Source: Bradyrhizobium sp. OK095
Lineage (GTDB): Bacteria; Pseudomonadota; Alphaproteobacteria; Rhizobiales; Xanthobacteraceae
Length of the DNA stretch: 64,000 nt
Reading direction: 5' to 3'
Assembly (NCBI RefSeq): GCF_900109945.1
Contig: NZ_FOBX01000017.1
Coordinates: 1 to 64,000 of the forward strand
Shown: piece after piece, positions 16,764-24,535 of the stretch
Layout of the letters: the number at the start of each line of letters is the position of its first letter
Position numbering within the stretch: the first letter of the stretch is position 1
Translations under genes and position numbers: made by a program
Notes under the pieces: generated by a model
What the model saw: the letters and a program-made list of their open reading frames with translations, nothing else
Databases searched by the model: none
Told to the model about the DNA's origin: nothing

Positions 16764-17867
16764 TCAGCTCGCCGCAGCGCTGCTTGCCCGGTCGGGCGCT
16801 GCGGGCACGCGGCGGAATTTGAGGAGGATACGCGTGCCGGAATGGGCGGGGTCGCGCTCGACGGTGGCATCCAGCTTGGTGGCCATCGCCGAGACGATAC
16901 GCTGGCCCATGCCGGTCGAGCGCGGATCGGCCTTGACCTTGTCGCCGACGCCGTCATCGGTGATCGACAGCAGGAGGTCGTCTCCTTGCGAGGTCAGCTC
17001 GACATGGATCGGGCCGGCGCCGTCCGGATAGGCGTATTTCACCGCGTTCATCACCAGCTCGTTGACGATGATGCCGACGGCGACCGCGCGGTCCGGATCG
17101 ATCTCGATGGCTTCCGCTTTCACCGTCAGGCGCGACATCCGGTTACCTTCGGCCGAGCGGCGGAGATCCTCGAGCAGCGAGTCCAGATACTGGTTCAGGA
17201 CCACGCTCTTCAGGTCCTGCGAGGTGTAGAGGCGGCGGTGCACCTGCGCGACCGCGGCGACGCGGCCCATCGCATTGGTCAGCGCGGCCTTGACCTCTTC
17301 CTGCCCGGCGGAGTTTGCCTGGAGGTGCAGCAGCGAGGCGATGATCTGCAGCGAGTTACCGACGCGGTGATTGACCTCGCGCAGCAGCATCTCGCGTTCG
17401 GCGGCAAGGGCCGCATAGCGATCGCGCGAGGCGTGGATCTCGGCTTCGGCTTCGTCGCGCGCCTTCTGCAATTCGGCCTGGCGCAGCGCGCCGTCGGCGG
17501 CGACGTGGAGCAGGGGGATGAAATCGCCCTTGACGTCCTTGACCAGGTAATCGGCCGCGCCGGCCTTCAGCGCTGTCACCGCGATGCTGGAATCCTGCGA
17601 GGCCGTGACGAACACCACGGGCGGCGCGCCTGATATCGCCATGATCTGCTCGAGCGTCTCCAGCCCGTCGAGGCCCGGCATGTACTGGTCGAGCGCGACC
17701 ACGTCGATACGCCCCTCCGCCTCGGCGCGGCGGATGCGCTCCAGGCCTTCCTCGCCGCTTGCGGCATGGATGACCTTGTAGCCGCGCCGCGTCAGGCCGC
17801 GATCGACCAGCCGCGCGAGCGCTGCGTCGTCGTCGATGTAGAGCAGTGTTGGCGTGTACTGGGTCAT
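16764..17867 (-). CDS. Receiver plus HisKA_2-type histidine kinase
   Basis: Predicted 367-residue soluble hybrid with the receiver first. The receiver spans 1-125 (IDDDAALARLV, phospho-Asp in VVALDQYMPG, Lys in YLVKD). A coiled coil follows, then a HisKA_2 phospho-His box (LREVNHRVGNSLQIIASLLHLQ) and a HATPase domain (IIVNELVMNAVKYAYPDGAG, DDGVGD, GMGQRIV). Such proteins take phosphate through their receiver and may act as a kinase or sink. The start at 17867 overlaps the stop of the preceding receiver gene by 4 bases (ATGA). It is the last gene of a three-gene operon. Confidence 0.9.
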   Translation of the reverse strand: MTQYTPTLLYIDDDAALARLVDRGLTRRGYKVIHAASGEEGLERIRRAEAEGRIDVVALDQYMPGLDGLETLEQIMAISGAPPVVFVTASQDSSIAVTALKAGAADYLVKDVKGDFIPLLHVAADGALRQAELQKARDEAEAEIHASRDRYAALAAEREMLLREVNHRVGNSLQIIASLLHLQANSAGQEEVKAALTNAMGRVAAVAQVHRRLYTSQDLKSVVLNQYLDSLLEDLRRSAEGNRMSRLTVKAEAIEIDPDRAVAVGIIVNELVMNAVKYAYPDGAGPIHVELTSQGDDLLLSITDDGVGDKVKADPRSTGMGQRIVSAMATKLDATVERDPAHSGTRILLKFRRVPAAPDRASSAAAS

Positions 17868-18304
17868 GAGGCGGCGGGCGGGACCTGAATGACGGAGAAG
17901 AACAGCCCGAGCTGCCGGATGGCGTTGGCGAAATTTTCGTAATTGACGGGCTTGGTGATGTAGACGTTGCAGCCGAGCTCGTAGCAACGCTTGATTTCCT
18001 GGGAATCGTCGGTGGTGGTCAGCACCACCACGGGCGAGGCCTTCAGATATTTATTCTCCTTGATCTGCTTCAGGATGTCGATCCCGGTCATGTCGGGCAG
18101 GTTGAGATCGAGCAGGATCAGAAGCGCATGGCCCTTCTGCACGAGGCCGCTTCCGTCGGCGCCGAACAGATGCTTCATCGCGTCCGTGCCGTTCTTGAAG
18201 GAGATGATCTCGTTGTTGACGCCGGACCTGCGGATGTTGCGCTCGATCAGCCGCGCATGTCCCTCGTCGTCCTCGATCATGATAATGCTGACGGGCAATG
18301 TCAT
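17864..18304 (-). CDS. Rcp1-like single-domain response regulator
   Basis: Predicted 146-residue receiver with acidic pocket IEDDEGH, phospho-Asp in LLDLNLPDMTG and Lys in YITKPVNYENF. These features and the extended N-terminus resemble receivers paired with phytochrome-type kinases. It overlaps both neighbours by 4 bases (ATGA), which ties it to the CHASE3 kinase before it and the receiver-kinase after it. Confidence 0.92.
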   Translation of the reverse strand: MTLPVSIIMIEDDEGHARLIERNIRRSGVNNEIISFKNGTDAMKHLFGADGSGLVQKGHALLILLDLNLPDMTGIDILKQIKENKYLKASPVVVLTTTDDSQEIKRCYELGCNVYITKPVNYENFANAIRQLGLFFSVIQVPPAAS

Positions 18305-19818
18305 TTGTCGGCGTTCCGATTGCTGGCGTTCCAATTGATGGGCAGCGTGATCGTGAAGGTGCTACCCGTGTTCAGTTCCGACGATACCGACATCGTGCCG
18401 CCGAGGCGGCGCACAAGTGCACGCACATGCGCAAGACCGATGCCCTGACCGGGCTTGTCCTGGGTTCCCGCACGGCGGAACAAGTCGAAGATCCGCTGAT
18501 GATCCCTAGGATCGATGCCGCGGCCGTTGTCGCTGATCTCGAAGATAGCGTAGCCGAGCTTGGTGCGCCCGCGAATTCTGATCGTACCGGGAACACCGTT
18601 CTTGAGATACTTGATCCCGTTGTCGATCAGATTGGAAAAGATCTGCTCCAGCGCAAGGCGGTCGCTGACAAGATTTGGCAGCGGTTCGATGTGAATCTCG
18701 GCCTGCGCCTCGGCGGCCTGATGCGCCAGCGTCGACACGATGGTCTCGACGAACGCGCGCGTGTCGATCTTCTCCGGCTGGAACTCGCGACGGCCCTCGC
18801 GGGTGAGGTTGAGGATCGCCGAGATCAGGCGGTCCATCTTGGCGATCGAGGATTTGATGAAGCCGAGCGCTTCGGCAAAATCCACCGACAGCTGCTGGTC
18901 GGGACCTTCGAGCGCGATCTCGCCTGCCGCCGGCGGCGGCCCGCCGGCTGCTTCATGAGTGAGGCCGCCGATGCGGCGGAAGATGTCGCCGCCGAGCTCT
19001 TCCAGTTCGCTGGTAAAGCCCATGATGTTCACCAGAGGCGAGCGTAGATCGTGGCTGACAATATAGGCAAAGCGCTGGATCTCGTCGTTGGCTTCGCGCA
19101 GGTCAGCGGTGCGCTCGTCGACGGTGGCCTCGAGGTTGAGATTGGCGTCGCGAAGCCGGTTTTCGGCCAGGTCGCGCGCGCGTGAGGACTGCCGTACCAG
19201 CAGGACCGATCCGAAGGCGAGCGCCAGAACCATTCCGGAGCCGGCAATGGTTACGGACGAAGCCAGCTTCTGGGTTCGGTCGGCAGTGTCGGTCCGCTCT
19301 CTGAACAGCCGATCCTCTTCCGCGCGCATGTCGCGCGCGGCCTGCCCGATGGTCTCGACGGCTCCCGTCGACGCGCCGTTGCGGAGCACCGTGACGGCCG
19401 TCGAGACGTCGTTGTTCTTGACGCGTTCGATACCGCGGGCAAATTCTGACAGCCGCTGCTCGACCGCTTGTCGAAGCTTGGCGGCGCTTGCGACCTGGAC
19501 CGGATTGTCGCTGGTGAATGCGGTCAGCTTGTCGAGGGCCGGCACGATGGTCGTGGCGGCAGCCTGATACTCTGCAAGGAATTGCGGGGCGCCGGATAAC
19601 AGATAAGCGCGCGTCGCGCTTTCCGCGCGCCGGACTTCGAGCAGAAGGTTGGAAATCTGGCTCTCGGCCTCGACGGTATGGACGACCCAGGCGTTGTCCT
19701 CGCGCGCCTTGTTGACGAGCAGCACCGAGGCCGCGCTGATCGCGACCAGCACCAGAAAGCCCGCTGAGAGCAGCAGGGTTTGCAACATCGCGCGCCGGCG
19801 CTGTGCGTCAGCCGTCAC
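18301..19818 (-). CDS. CHASE3 sensor histidine kinase
   Basis: Predicted 505-residue membrane sensor. Helix 1 is at about 12-34, CHASE3 at about 40-175, helix 2 at about 185-205, and a coiled coil leads to HisKA with the phospho-His in IVSHDLRSPLVNIMGF. HATPase_c follows (NLIDNGIKYLKN, DNGRGI, GQGIGLAHV). A loop after the H box (about 275-305, Gly/Pro-rich) lengthens the dimerisation helices. The N-terminal plan copies the kinase at 6.2-8.5 kb, so both probably read related signals. It starts the three-gene relay operon. Confidence 0.92.
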   Translation of the reverse strand: MTADAQRRRAMLQTLLLSAGFLVLVAISAASVLLVNKAREDNAWVVHTVEAESQISNLLLEVRRAESATRAYLLSGAPQFLAEYQAAATTIVPALDKLTAFTSDNPVQVASAAKLRQAVEQRLSEFARGIERVKNNDVSTAVTVLRNGASTGAVETIGQAARDMRAEEDRLFRERTDTADRTQKLASSVTIAGSGMVLALAFGSVLLVRQSSRARDLAENRLRDANLNLEATVDERTADLREANDEIQRFAYIVSHDLRSPLVNIMGFTSELEELGGDIFRRIGGLTHEAAGGPPPAAGEIALEGPDQQLSVDFAEALGFIKSSIAKMDRLISAILNLTREGRREFQPEKIDTRAFVETIVSTLAHQAAEAQAEIHIEPLPNLVSDRLALEQIFSNLIDNGIKYLKNGVPGTIRIRGRTKLGYAIFEISDNGRGIDPRDHQRIFDLFRRAGTQDKPGQGIGLAHVRALVRRLGGTMSVSSELNTGSTFTITLPINWNASNRNADK

Positions 19819-19925
19819 GATGGTCTTGCCTTGTTACATTGCACGGAGTTCAAAACGGCCCCTTGGAACTTGTCCCCAACCGTCCAGAACGCGATTGGGG
19901 CCAAAGGGTTCCATGAGTGAGGCGA

Positions 19926-21284
19926 CTATTTCGCGGCCGGTTCCGTCTTACCGGCGAGGTACTGTTCCAGCCAGTGGATATGGTAGTCGCCGTTGATGAT
20001 GTCGTCGTGGCGCACCAGGTCGCGGAACAGCGGCAGCGTGGTCTCGATGCCCTCGACCACCATCTCGTCCAGTGCCCGGCGCAGCCGCATCAGGCATTCG
20101 GCGCGGGTCTTGCCGTGCACGATCAGCTTGCCGACCAGGGAGTCGTAATAGGGCGGGATGGTGTAACCCTGATAGACCGCGGAATCGATGCGGACGCCGA
20201 GCCCACCGGGCGAGTGGTATTGCGTGATGCGGCCGGGCGAGGGACGGAAAGTCTCCGGATTCTCCGCGTTGATGCGGCACTCGATCGCATGGCCGATGAT
20301 CTGCACCTCGTTCTGCTTCGCCGGCAGATCGCCGCCGGCGGCGATGCGGATCTGCTCCAGCACGAGATCGATGTCGGTGATGCTCTCGGTGACGGGATGC
20401 TCGACCTGGATGCGGGTGTTCATCTCGATGAAGTAGAACTCGCCGTCCTCGAACAGGAATTCGATGGTGCCGACGCCGAGATATTTCATCTCGCGCATCG
20501 CCTTCGCGCAGGTCTCGCCGATCTTGGCACGTGCAGCGGCCGAGAGCACGGGCGAGGGGCCTTCTTCCCAGACCTTCTGGTGACGGCGCTGCAGCGAGCA
20601 GTCGCGTTCGCCGAGATGGATCGCGCCGCCGCGGCCGTCGCCGAGGATCTGGATCTCGATGTGGCGCGGCTTCTGGAGATATTTTTCAAGGTAGACGGAC
20701 GCATCGCCGAAGGCGGACTTGGCTTCGTTGGCCGCCGTCGATAGCGCCATCTGAAGGTCTGCCTCGCTCTGCGCCACTTTCATTCCGCGGCCGCCACCGC
20801 CGGCAGCAGCTTTCACCAACACGGGAAAGCCGATTTCCCTGGCGATCGCCAACGCATCGTCCTCGGGACCGACCCCGCCGTCGGAGCCGGGCACCACGGG
20901 GATGCCGAGCCGCTTGGCGGTCTTCTTGGCCTCGATCTTGTCGCCCATCAGGCGGATATGCTCGGCCTTGGGGCCGATGAAATGCAGATTGTGCTCGCCG
21001 AGGATTTCCGCGAAGCGCGCGTTCTCGGAGAGGAAGCCGTAGCCGGGATGCACCGCGTCCGCGCCGGTGATCTCGCAGGCCGCGAGCAGCGCGGGCACGT
21101 TGAGATAGCTGTCCTTGGACGGCGGCGGCCCGATGCAGACGCTCTCGTCGGACAGACGCACATGCATGGCGTCGGCGTCGGCGGTGGAGTGCACGGCGAC
21201 GGTCGCGATCCCGAGCTCCTTGCAGGCGCGCAGGATGCGAAGGGCGATCTCGCCGCGATTGGCTATGAGGATCTTGTCGAACAT
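19926..21284 (-). CDS. accC: Acetyl-CoA carboxylase, biotin carboxylase subunit
   Basis: Predicted 452-residue subunit that carboxylates biotin on AccB using ATP and bicarbonate, the first step of fatty-acid synthesis. Visible are the N-terminal KILIANRGEIALRI, the ATP-grasp Gly loop GGGGRGMK (about 162-169), and the carboxylation loop EMNTRIQVEHPVTE. Start at 21284 matches the family; an upstream ATG at 21341 falls next to the accB stop. It is the last gene of aroQ-accB-accC. Confidence 0.98.
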   Translation of the reverse strand: MFDKILIANRGEIALRILRACKELGIATVAVHSTADADAMHVRLSDESVCIGPPPSKDSYLNVPALLAACEITGADAVHPGYGFLSENARFAEILGEHNLHFIGPKAEHIRLMGDKIEAKKTAKRLGIPVVPGSDGGVGPEDDALAIAREIGFPVLVKAAAGGGGRGMKVAQSEADLQMALSTAANEAKSAFGDASVYLEKYLQKPRHIEIQILGDGRGGAIHLGERDCSLQRRHQKVWEEGPSPVLSAAARAKIGETCAKAMREMKYLGVGTIEFLFEDGEFYFIEMNTRIQVEHPVTESITDIDLVLEQIRIAAGGDLPAKQNEVQIIGHAIECRINAENPETFRPSPGRITQYHSPGGLGVRIDSAVYQGYTIPPYYDSLVGKLIVHGKTRAECLMRLRRALDEMVVEGIETTLPLFRDLVRHDDIINGDYHIHWLEQYLAGKTEPAAK

Positions 21285-21344
21285 GGTGTCCTTAAGGGAC
21301 TGACGCGCGAAAATCGGCGAGGGCGGGCTGGCCGCCGTCAACCG

Positions 21345-21830
21345 TTATTCAATGATGACGAGCGGCTCGCCGAACTCGACCGGCTGGCCGTCCTCGACCA
21401 GGATCTGCGTCACGGTGCCGGCACGCGTCGACGGGATCTGGTTCATGGTCTTCATGGCTTCGATGATCAGCAGCGTCTGGCCGACCGAGACCTTGCTGCC
21501 GACCTCGATGAACGGCTTGGCGCCGGGCTCCGGCGACCAATAGGCGGTGCCGACCATCGGCGAGGTCACGGCGCCCGGATGCTTCGACAGGTCCGGAGCG
21601 GCGGCCGCCGGTGCGGCGGCGGCAATACCGACCGGCGCGTGGGCCGCATGCGCCATCGGCATGGTCGCGGCAACGCTGATGTTGCGGGCCACGCGCAGGC
21701 GCAGGCCGGCGCGCTCGATCTCGATCTCGGTGAGGCTGGTCTCATCGAGCAGAAGCGCGAGCTCGCGGACGAGCGCGGAATCCTCGCTGGAAAACTTTGC
21801 GGCTGCTTTGTCGTCTGGCTGGCGCGCCAT
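21345..21830 (-). CDS. accB: Biotin carboxyl carrier protein of acetyl-CoA carboxylase
   Basis: Predicted 161-residue carrier. The N-terminal 60 residues form an alpha/beta region, followed by an Ala/Pro-rich linker (about 75-100) and a biotinyl domain with the biotin-accepting Lys127 in EAMKTM. It moves carboxybiotin between AccC and the transferase. The ATG at 21830 gives the expected size; the reading from 21902 only overlaps the aroQ end. Confidence 0.97.
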   Translation of the reverse strand: MARQPDDKAAAKFSSEDSALVRELALLLDETSLTEIEIERAGLRLRVARNISVAATMPMAHAAHAPVGIAAAAPAAAAPDLSKHPGAVTSPMVGTAYWSPEPGAKPFIEVGSKVSVGQTLLIIEAMKTMNQIPSTRAGTVTQILVEDGQPVEFGEPLVIIE

Positions 21831-21867
21831 GTTGTTTGATCCGAATGTTCTGTGTGAGGAGGGGGCG

Positions 21868-22335
21868 TCAGGCTTTGGGCTTGATGCCGAGCTTGGCGGC
21901 AAGGCCCTGGATGGCGAGGCGGTAGCCCTCGATGCCGAAACCGCAGAGCGAGGCGAAGGCCGCGCGTGCGGTATAGGAGTGGTGACGAAAATTTTCGCGC
22001 GCGTGGATGTTGGTCACGTGCACTTCGACCGTCGGGATCTGCACCGCAAGCAGCGCGTCGTGCAGCGCGATCGAGGTGTGCGAATAGCCGCCGGCATTGA
22101 TGATGATGCCCTTCATCTTGCGCGCATGCGCCTCGTGGATGAAGTCGATCAGCTCGCCCTCGCGGTTGGACTGGCGGCAGTCGGCCTTGAGACCGAAGCT
22201 CGCGGCCGTCTCCCGGCACAGCGCCTCGACGTCGGCCAGCGTCGCATGGCCATACTTCTCGGGCTCGCGTGTCCCCAACATGTTGAGGTTCGGCCCGTTG
22301 AGAACGAGGATCGTGTCGGTTGCAGGTTCAGCCAT
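21868..22335 (-). CDS. aroQ: Type II 3-dehydroquinate dehydratase
   Basis: Predicted 155-residue enzyme of the shikimate pathway that dehydrates 3-dehydroquinate; type II enzymes are dodecamers. LNGPNLNMLGTREP, the catalytic Tyr28 in EKYGHATL, NAGGYSHTSIAL and EVHVTNIHARE are all present. It leads the aroQ-accB-accC cluster, a common alphaproteobacterial order. Confidence 0.97.
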   Translation of the reverse strand: MAEPATDTILVLNGPNLNMLGTREPEKYGHATLADVEALCRETAASFGLKADCRQSNREGELIDFIHEAHARKMKGIIINAGGYSHTSIALHDALLAVQIPTVEVHVTNIHARENFRHHSYTARAAFASLCGFGIEGYRLAIQGLAAKLGIKPKA

Positions 22336-22542
22336 TCCAATCCCGGAAGAGGTGTTTCGGCGTGGCGGGGGTTATAGGTAACAAAGCGTCCTAGGGGAAG
22401 CCTTGAAGGGCCTCCCGGGGGCCTTCAGGTACCTCATCCGGGGTGCAAAAACCTGTGCGGAAGCTACGGAAATTGCTTGTTAACCAGTTCAAAGCATGGC
22501 TGCCGGAGCGGCCGAGGGTAGCGCTCTCCCCATCGGCCGAAA

Positions 22543-22568
22543 GCCCCCGCCGATCTCTCGGCAGGGGC
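22543..22568 (-). terminator. Probable terminator after the DUF1236 gene
   Basis: On the minus strand GCCCCTGCCG pairs with CGGCGGGGGC around AGAGAT, followed by only TTT. It lies 30 bases after the DUF1236 stop. Confidence 0.6.
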
Positions 22569-22597
22569 CATTCGGGACGTTCGGTCAGCGAAGCAGC

Positions 22598-23410
22598 TTA
22601 GCCTTCGATGATGTAGACGATCTCGCGCGTCTGGGGACGGACGATGATGTACTGGCCGTGGACGAAGATCACGTCATAGCCGCGCCACTCCGGATAGATT
22701 TCCACGATCTGGGGCGGCAGCGGGTGGAAGCGGACGGACGCCGGGATCGCCGTACCGACCGAGATGTTGAAGTTGACGTTCGTGGTCTCCTCGATCTTGG
22801 TCGACCTGATCGCCGTGGAGATCTGGGTCCGCTTCTCGGCCGGCGGCGCAGACGCCGTCGCAGAGGCGGTACCGGTCGTGGTCTGGGACTTGGTGTCGGC
22901 AGCCTTGTTGTTGTCCGCGCCCTTGGTCTGGGCGTTCATGTTGCCGCTCTTGGTGTCGGTCTCCGTGCTCTTGGACTTGTCCATCTGGGACTTGTCCATC
23001 GTGCTCTTCGACTTGTCCTGCGCGGACTTGTCCATCTGACCCTGGGCGTGCTCGCCCTTCGCCATGCCGGCCTTGTCGTCAGCCGCGTTCTTGTTCATCG
23101 CGCCGGGCTTTTCCATCCCGCCGGACTTCTCCGCGGCACCGGATTTCTCCATCGCGCCGGACGACTTCTCCTCGGCGGCTCCGCCGGGCTTCATCGCGCC
23201 GCCAGCCTGGCCCACGGTGCCCTTGTCGGGAGCAGCTTCCTTGCCCATTGCGCCACCGCGCTCGGCGGCACCGCCGGCGGGCTGCGAGTGCTGTGTCGGC
23301 TGAGCGCCAGAGCCGCCGCCGTCGTTCTTCATCGTGCCTTGTGCGTTCGCCAGACCGGTGCCGGCGAACAGTGCAAGCGCGGCAACCGAGATCATAAAGC
23401 GGTTCGACAT
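22598..23410 (-). CDS. Secreted DUF1236 protein with Lys/Ser/Met-rich linker
   Basis: Predicted 270-residue exported protein. The signal peptide ends near GLANAQ (residue 24). Residues 25-190 are low complexity, with degenerate repeats of the types EKSGAA, EKPGAM and MDKSQMDKSKS. The C-terminal 75 residues are the DUF1236 domain (VRFHPLPPQIVEIYPEWRGY, IVRPQTREIVYIIEG), common in rhizobial periplasmic proteins of unknown role. GAGGAGA precedes the ATG at 23410, and a full EcfG-consensus promoter lies upstream. Confidence 0.92.
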   Translation of the reverse strand: MSNRFMISVAALALFAGTGLANAQGTMKNDGGGSGAQPTQHSQPAGGAAERGGAMGKEAAPDKGTVGQAGGAMKPGGAAEEKSSGAMEKSGAAEKSGGMEKPGAMNKNAADDKAGMAKGEHAQGQMDKSAQDKSKSTMDKSQMDKSKSTETDTKSGNMNAQTKGADNNKAADTKSQTTTGTASATASAPPAEKRTQISTAIRSTKIEETTNVNFNISVGTAIPASVRFHPLPPQIVEIYPEWRGYDVIFVHGQYIIVRPQTREIVYIIEG

Positions 23411-23455
23411 CTAGATTCTCCTCACGTGTTTATTTGCGTCATTGCCCGCGCCAAC

Positions 23456-23480
23456 AACGAAAGGAGGTATCAGGAGTTCC
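23456..23480 (-). promoter_or_regulatory. EcfG-type stress promoter of the DUF1236 gene
   Basis: On the minus strand GGAAC (23480-23476), 16 bases and CGTT (23459-23456) match the EcfG consensus exactly. The predicted start of transcription leaves a leader of about 35 bases that contains the GAGGAGA ribosome site. Confidence 0.72.
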
Positions 23481-23563
23481 GGAACATCCGGGGTTCCGCG
23501 GCATTTGTTTCTTAAACGCGAGATGAACGGGCGCGCCGGATTCGCGCCAAGGTTCGACGCAGC

Positions 23564-23588
23564 AAAAAGGCCGGCTTTTCAGCCGGCC
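23564..23588 (-). terminator. Terminator after the DsbA/ScsC-like gene
   Basis: On the minus strand GGCCGGC, a six-base loop, GCCGGCC and then TTTTT. It lies about 50 bases after the stop at 23637. Confidence 0.88.
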
Positions 23589-23636
23589 TCGTCGCATGCG
23601 TGAGTTGTTAGATGCGCGATCAGCAAGTCGCCTCTT

Positions 23637-24404
23637 TTAGCAGGTCGCCTTGCCGCAGCGGGCGACGCCGATCTTTTCCTTGAGGCCGTCGAGGCCGACG
23701 GCGCCGATCACGATCTGCTTGCCGATCACGTAGCTCGGCGTGCCGTTCATGCCCATCGCTTCGGCGAGCTTGAAGTTCTCTTCGATGGTGGCGCGAACCT
23801 CGGGGCTGGCGATGTCCTTCTCGATCTTCGCGGTGTCGAGGCCGGCTTCCTTGGCCGCCTGGAGCGCGCGCGCCTTGTCGGCGGCGCCGCGGCCACCGAG
23901 CAGCTTCTGGTGGAAGTCGAGGTACTTCTTGCCGGAGGGATCCTGCATGCGCACGGCGACCGCAACCTGCGCTGCTTCTACCGAGCCCTGGCTCAGCACC
24001 GGAAACTCCTTCAGCACGATTTTCAGCTTCGGATCGGCCTTCATGAGGTCGAGCATGTCGCCCATCGCGCGCTTGCAGTAGCCGCAATTGTAGTCGAAGA
24101 ACTCGACGAAGGTGACGTCGCCGTCCTTGTTGCCGAGCACGACTTGGCGCGGCGAGTTGAAGATCGCGTCGGAATTCTGCGCGATGCTGGCCTCGTGCTT
24201 CTGCGTTTCGGCCGTGGCCTGGCGCTTGCTGAGCTCGGCCATAGCTTCCTCGAGCACCTCGGGATGGCTGATGAGGTAGTTCTTGACGATCGCCTCGATG
24301 TCGGTGCGCTGGGCATCGGAGAAGCTGTCGGCCGACGCGGGCGCGATTGCGCCGAACATGGCGAGCGCAAACAGCGCGGGAGCAAGCAGGCGCAGCGAAG
24401 GCAT
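23637..24404 (-). CDS. Periplasmic thiol oxidoreductase, DsbA/ScsC type
   Basis: Predicted 255-residue periplasmic protein. The signal peptide ends near PASADS (residue 26). Residues 30-75 are a helical segment resembling the ScsC N-terminal trimerisation region (IEAIVKNYLISHPEVLEEAMAEL). The thioredoxin fold holds the active site CGYC (107-110) and the cis-Pro loop in GTPSYVIG. It could act as a disulfide isomerase or oxidase. A second Cys pair sits at the C-terminus (ARCGKATC). AAGAGGA sets the ATG at 24404; the TTG two codons earlier is less likely. Confidence 0.92.
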   Translation of the reverse strand: MPSLRLLAPALFALAMFGAIAPASADSFSDAQRTDIEAIVKNYLISHPEVLEEAMAELSKRQATAETQKHEASIAQNSDAIFNSPRQVVLGNKDGDVTFVEFFDYNCGYCKRAMGDMLDLMKADPKLKIVLKEFPVLSQGSVEAAQVAVAVRMQDPSGKKYLDFHQKLLGGRGAADKARALQAAKEAGLDTAKIEKDIASPEVRATIEENFKLAEAMGMNGTPSYVIGKQIVIGAVGLDGLKEKIGVARCGKATC

Positions 24405-24490
24405 AGGCAAATCCTCTTATCCAAAGCAGGTTTCGGAAAACGTCCCGGCGGACTTAAGCCCGGTGGCGTGACGTCGTGGTGTCAGGCGTC

Positions 24491-24535
24491 GTCCTGGTTG
24501 AGTTCGTCTTGGTGGCGTTAGTCTTGGTCGCGTTA
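24491..24535 (-). repeat. Three 15-base tandem repeats at the M48 stop codon
   Basis: Plus-strand units begin at 24491, 24506 and 24521 (GTCTTGGTGGCGTTA type). The M48 stop codon (TAA on the minus strand) is the end of one unit, and the next unit carries a second in-frame TAA five codons later. Confidence 0.6.

Noticed and set aside
22496..23515. A 339-codon plus-strand frame opposite the DUF1236 gene
   Set aside because: Antisense to a protein with signal peptide, DUF1236 domain, ribosome site and promoter; the frame is a repeat-driven Leu/Gly/Arg shadow.
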